DNA from: Gracilaria gracilis
Taxonomy: Eukaryota > Rhodophyta > Florideophyceae > Gracilariales > Gracilariaceae
Direction: 5' to 3'
Assembly: GCA_030374805.1 (NCBI GenBank)
Contig: JARGSG010000189.1
Location: 1,488,001 to 1,552,000 of the forward strand
Length of the DNA stretch: 64,000 nucleotides
The notes below the pieces were generated by a model. The model made no database searches and was not told the DNA's origin. It saw only the letters and a list, made by a program, of their open reading frames with translations. The position numbers and the translations under genes are program-made. This document shows, piece by piece, positions 60,985-64,000 of this stretch (positions are counted from its first letter, which is position 1; every line of letters begins with the position of its first letter).

Positions 60985-63900
60985 ATGGTGATGGCCAAGC
61001 GTAATTACAAGGTCTATGCCGACCTTGGTTTTTCACCCCAGTTTATAATGCGTTATCTCACTGTATTAGATACAGGCGCAGGTCCAAACATCATTGTTGA
61101 GACAGCATTGCCACCCGCCTTGCGGTCACACATTCGCGGTGGCGACATTCCTGACATCGCTGACGCGAATAACAACCCGTTGTCAACGGTAGGATACATC
61201 GAGTTGGTAATCCGCTTGGGCTCATGCGTGGTGAAGCTCGACTTTGTCGTTTGTCGGTCCCTGGCCGCCCCAGTCATTTTGGGTTCTGACTTTTGCGACC
61301 GCTTTTTCGATGCCATTAAGCCCCGCCAGAGGCGTGTTGAAATGGAAGATGGTTCGTCCGTGCCGATTGTTCGTTGTTCTTTTGCGGCATGCCTCCAAGA
61401 AGCATGTACCTCTACCTGCGGCGCAGGAAGCACCACCGAGTTCTCGGGAATCTACGAAGCTTCGTGTTGCCTCCGCTACACGCGTGCCTCCAGAGTCTCA
61501 AGTCTGGGTACAGGTGAATTCCCGTCAACACTGTTTACGAATCGTCCAGCCATTGCCGTCGTTGTATGATAAATACTCTCTTTCCATTGCTAATGGAGTG
61601 GTCCAGGTGGAACCGCATAATCCGTTTAACGTGTTGATAGCCAATCTAGGCAAAACAACCCAGTATCTGGTGAAAAACCAAGTGATTGGCTCGGTCATGC
61701 CGCATCCCACTGCGTTGGTTCCGACGAAGATGACTGCTGCCGATGTGCTCGGAATCGTTCACTCTAAGGAGGGGGAAGAGTCTGAATCTCATTCGTCTCC
61801 GTCGCCGAGTCTCTTGAGTCAGCAACCTGTTAAGACAGAGAAGACACGCGTTCCGAAGAGTTACGACCAATTGGACCCAGTGAAGGAATTGGAAGAACTC
61901 GACCTCGGACATGTTCCGGAGACACACCGCAAACGACTGCGCGATATGCTTCGTGAATTCACCACAATGTGGGATGGTTTTCTCGGAGAGATAAATACCA
62001 CGGAACACCGGATTGATCTCCTTCCGAACTCTCGGCCAGTAGCCCAACATCCGTACAGGGCAGGGCCCAAGGCCAGAGAAGGAGAGCAATTTCAGGTGGA
62101 CAAGATGCTCCGTGCAGGAGTTAAAGAACCGGCACATTCACCGTGGGCATCACCAGTGGTACTGGCTCCGAAACCGGATGGTTCCTGGCGCTTCTGTATC
62201 AAATATCGTCATCTAAACGCCCTTACCGTCAAGGACGTGTACCCTATTCCACGTATGGATGAATACATCGATTCTCTCGGAAATGCTACCGTATTTACGG
62301 CATTGGATGCTAACTGGGGATCCTGGCAGGTTCCAGTGAGAAAGCAGGATCAGGACAAGACAGCGTTTGTCTTCCATTCTGGTCTCTACCGTTTTAAACG
62401 GATGCCCTTTGGTTTAACCAATGCTCCCGCTACTTTTCAGCGTGCTATTGATATCCTACTGGCCCGCTTCAAGTGGCGTACTTGTCTCGTCTACCTTGAC
62501 GACGTCATAGTATTCTCAGATAATCTGGATGATCACCTCACACATGTGAGAGACATAATGGCCACGTTACGGGACGCCGGAGTGACACTCAAGCTGAGAA
62601 AATGCGAATTCCTCACGGATACTGTCAAGTATCTGGGTCACATAATCCGTCCAGGACGTATCATGATCGAGGAAGCTCGTGTGAAGTCGCTGAAACAGGC
62701 CACGGAACCGACTACCCAGACTGAACTGAGATCCTTTCTAGGATTAGTCAACGTCTATAGACGGTTAATTACCAACTTCACGGACATTGCGGGACCTCTC
62801 AACGCGCTTCTGCGGAAGGTTCAACCGCCTAAGTTGGACCCATTCACGTTCACTCAAACGGAAGCCTTTAACTCTCTCAAAGAGGCTGTAACCACGGCAC
62901 CAGTATTGTCACTACCGAAACCGGGACTTTCATATACCGTGGACACGGATTCTAGTGACTACCAGGTAGGCTGCGCCTTGTTTCAAACCACCCCAGAGGG
63001 GGAACGCAAGCCAATTGGGTACTGGTCCCGTTCGTTAAACGTGCATGAGAAGAATTACTCCGTCTCGGAGAAGGAATGTCTCGCAGTAGTGTGGGCATTA
63101 TGCACACTACGCCCCTACCTCATGGGTGCTCATTTCACCGTTTACACGGATCACTCATCATTGAGATGGCTACTCTCCATATCGGAGCCTTCAGGCCGCT
63201 TAATGCGTTGGAGACTGCGTCTTGCAGAGTTCGACTTCGACGTCGCCTACAAGAAAGGCGCCAACAATACACAAGCCGAGACCCTTTCTCGCCTACCCAC
63301 CACAGGGGAAGCGTTAGCCGTCGATGAAGAGGAAATACCCTGCTTCGCAGTTGACGACTACACCGCAGTTGAACTGGATGATATCGAAGAGGAATGGCAA
63401 GACGAACTGGATATTGACCAGGAACTGGATGACCTACTCGCTGTCAACGAAAGTGCGAACCCCCTACCAGGGAACTTCGTACCCGTCGCAACGGAGGAGA
63501 TGGTTAGGAAACAATTCAGCGATCCCTACTGCACGAAGATTCGGGCGCAACTCAATGGAGGAGCCGATCTCCCCTTTCGGGTGAATGATATTGGATATCT
63601 CGTTCGCACGGTAACTGGATACCCACAAATAGTGGTGCCACACGCCCTGCCATCTCGGGTGTTACACTTATCACACTATGCCAAACTTAGTGGCCACGTC
63701 GTAGGACGGAAACTGTACCTTACATTGCGAAGGAAATTCTACTGGCCAGCAATGGCTGTGGATTGCTACGCAACTGTGCGGTTCTGCCCCGAGTGTGCTC
63801 GGAATCGCGTTAAGCGTCGCCGCCATGCGACGAAGTTGAAGCTCTTCCCCGCGCACCCCTGGAATTCGTAGCCATCGATATTTTGGGACCGTTCCTCGCT

Positions 63901-64000
63901 ACCAAGCGGCGTAACAAATTTCTACTCGTGATCACGGATCGTTCCTCGAAGCTCGTTCGTACCGTACCATTACGGAGAATCACGTCATTGACGGTTGCGC
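60985..64000 (+). pseudogene. gypsy Pol: protease, RT, RNase H, integrase start
   Basis: Protease shows VLDTGAGPNIIVE near 61060 and LGSDFCDRFF. After a frame move near 61400-61440 the long frame to 63871 holds RT (SPWASPVVLAPKPDGSWRFC, FTALDANWGSW, PFGLTNAPATFQRA, LVYLDDVIVFSD with YLDD at 62492-62503), RNase H (TVDTDSSDYQVGCALFQTT, ECLAVVWAL, YTDHSSLRWLL) and the integrase HHCC zinc finger (LSHYAKLSGH, CPECARN). Near 63860 the frame moves again, beside CCCC, and the integrase core starts as EFVAIDILGPFLATKRR with its first catalytic Asp, continuing to the window end. Motif A has LDANWGSW where LD.rsGy is usual, perhaps a mutation. Otherwise catalytic motifs are kept. Confidence 0.85.

Larger units (their letters stand above)
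57719..64000 (+). mobile_element. Ty3/gypsy retrotransposon, 5' part (cut by window end)
   Basis: 5' LTR (57719-58515), primer-binding region, Gag, protease, RT, RNase H and the start of integrase all run on the + strand; the rest lies beyond 64000. Gag-protease keeps one single frame from 58672 to about 61440, interrupted only by six stop codons and no frame change. Pol moves to the next frame near 61400-61440 and again near 63860. RT before integrase is the gypsy order. Confidence 0.9.

Noticed and set aside
58672-61440. Altered genetic code in which TAG and TAA are read as glutamine
   Set aside because: The F-box gene ends in TAG and paralog 1 in TAA, and other stops in elements are TGA; nonsense decay explains the pattern better.
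1-64000. tRNA, rRNA or other structural RNA genes
   Set aside because: I looked for cloverleaf-like A and B boxes and rRNA-like stretches and found nothing I could support by eye.

Overview
The window is nuclear DNA from an intron-poor, transposon-rich eukaryote. No bacterial operons, ribosome-binding sites or CRISPR arrays are visible. The few host-like genes (F-box/LRR protein, A20/AN1 zinc-finger protein, two signal-peptide membrane proteins) are uninterrupted ORFs, and everything else is dominated by many classes of mobile element. This suits a florideophyte red alga of the Chondrus type, but that assignment is inference.

Layout. 1-4.75 kb: two related pogo-like DNA transposon remnants and a dead Tc1/mariner element. 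About 6-10.8 kb: a decayed tyrosine-recombinase (DIRS-like) retrotransposon with reverse transcriptase, RNase H and recombinase. 10.88-14.88 kb: a complete PIF/Harbinger element (17-bp terminal inverted repeats, TTA target duplication) with a Myb-like gene and a broken transposase on opposite strands. 15.2-16.9 kb: another pogo-like transposase remnant. 17.3-17.7 kb: a 5'-truncated LINE 3' end with a (TCA)n tail. 18.6-21.0 kb: two tandem paralogous small membrane proteins. 22.3-24.9 kb: F-box protein followed at once by an A20/AN1 zinc-finger gene, in very GC-rich DNA. 26.3-27.2 kb: a non-autonomous Harbinger-like element. 28.8-34.8 kb: a very young Ty1/copia element with indistinguishable 481-bp LTRs and a perfect 5-bp target duplication.

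35.0-49.3 kb is the most unusual part: a 14.3-kb DNA element bounded by 26-bp terminal inverted repeats (one mismatch), with repeated TGCTAGTTT boxes near both ends. It carries a zinc-finger plus Plavaka/CACTA-like transposase, a coiled-coil gene, a central array of five long perfect or near-perfect hairpins, an unrecognised gene, a 2-oxoglutarate/Fe(II)-dioxygenase-like gene, an intact Rossmann-fold oxidoreductase-like gene and a G-rich coiled-coil gene. Its + strand is C-rich left of the hairpins and G-rich right of them regardless of gene direction, as expected if replication starts in the middle. Several genes have stops or frame changes, so this copy looks partly decayed.

49.3-64 kb: LTR copies of one Ty3/gypsy family, a Cys/His zinc-finger ORF on the reverse strand, an older AT-rich gypsy element with an internal inversion, and at the right edge a gypsy element (5' LTR, Gag, protease, RT, RNase H, start of integrase) cut by the window end. 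Where reading frames are interrupted, many stops are of the kind made from CAG, CAA or CGA by C-to-T change, which suggests deamination-type decay of transposons.
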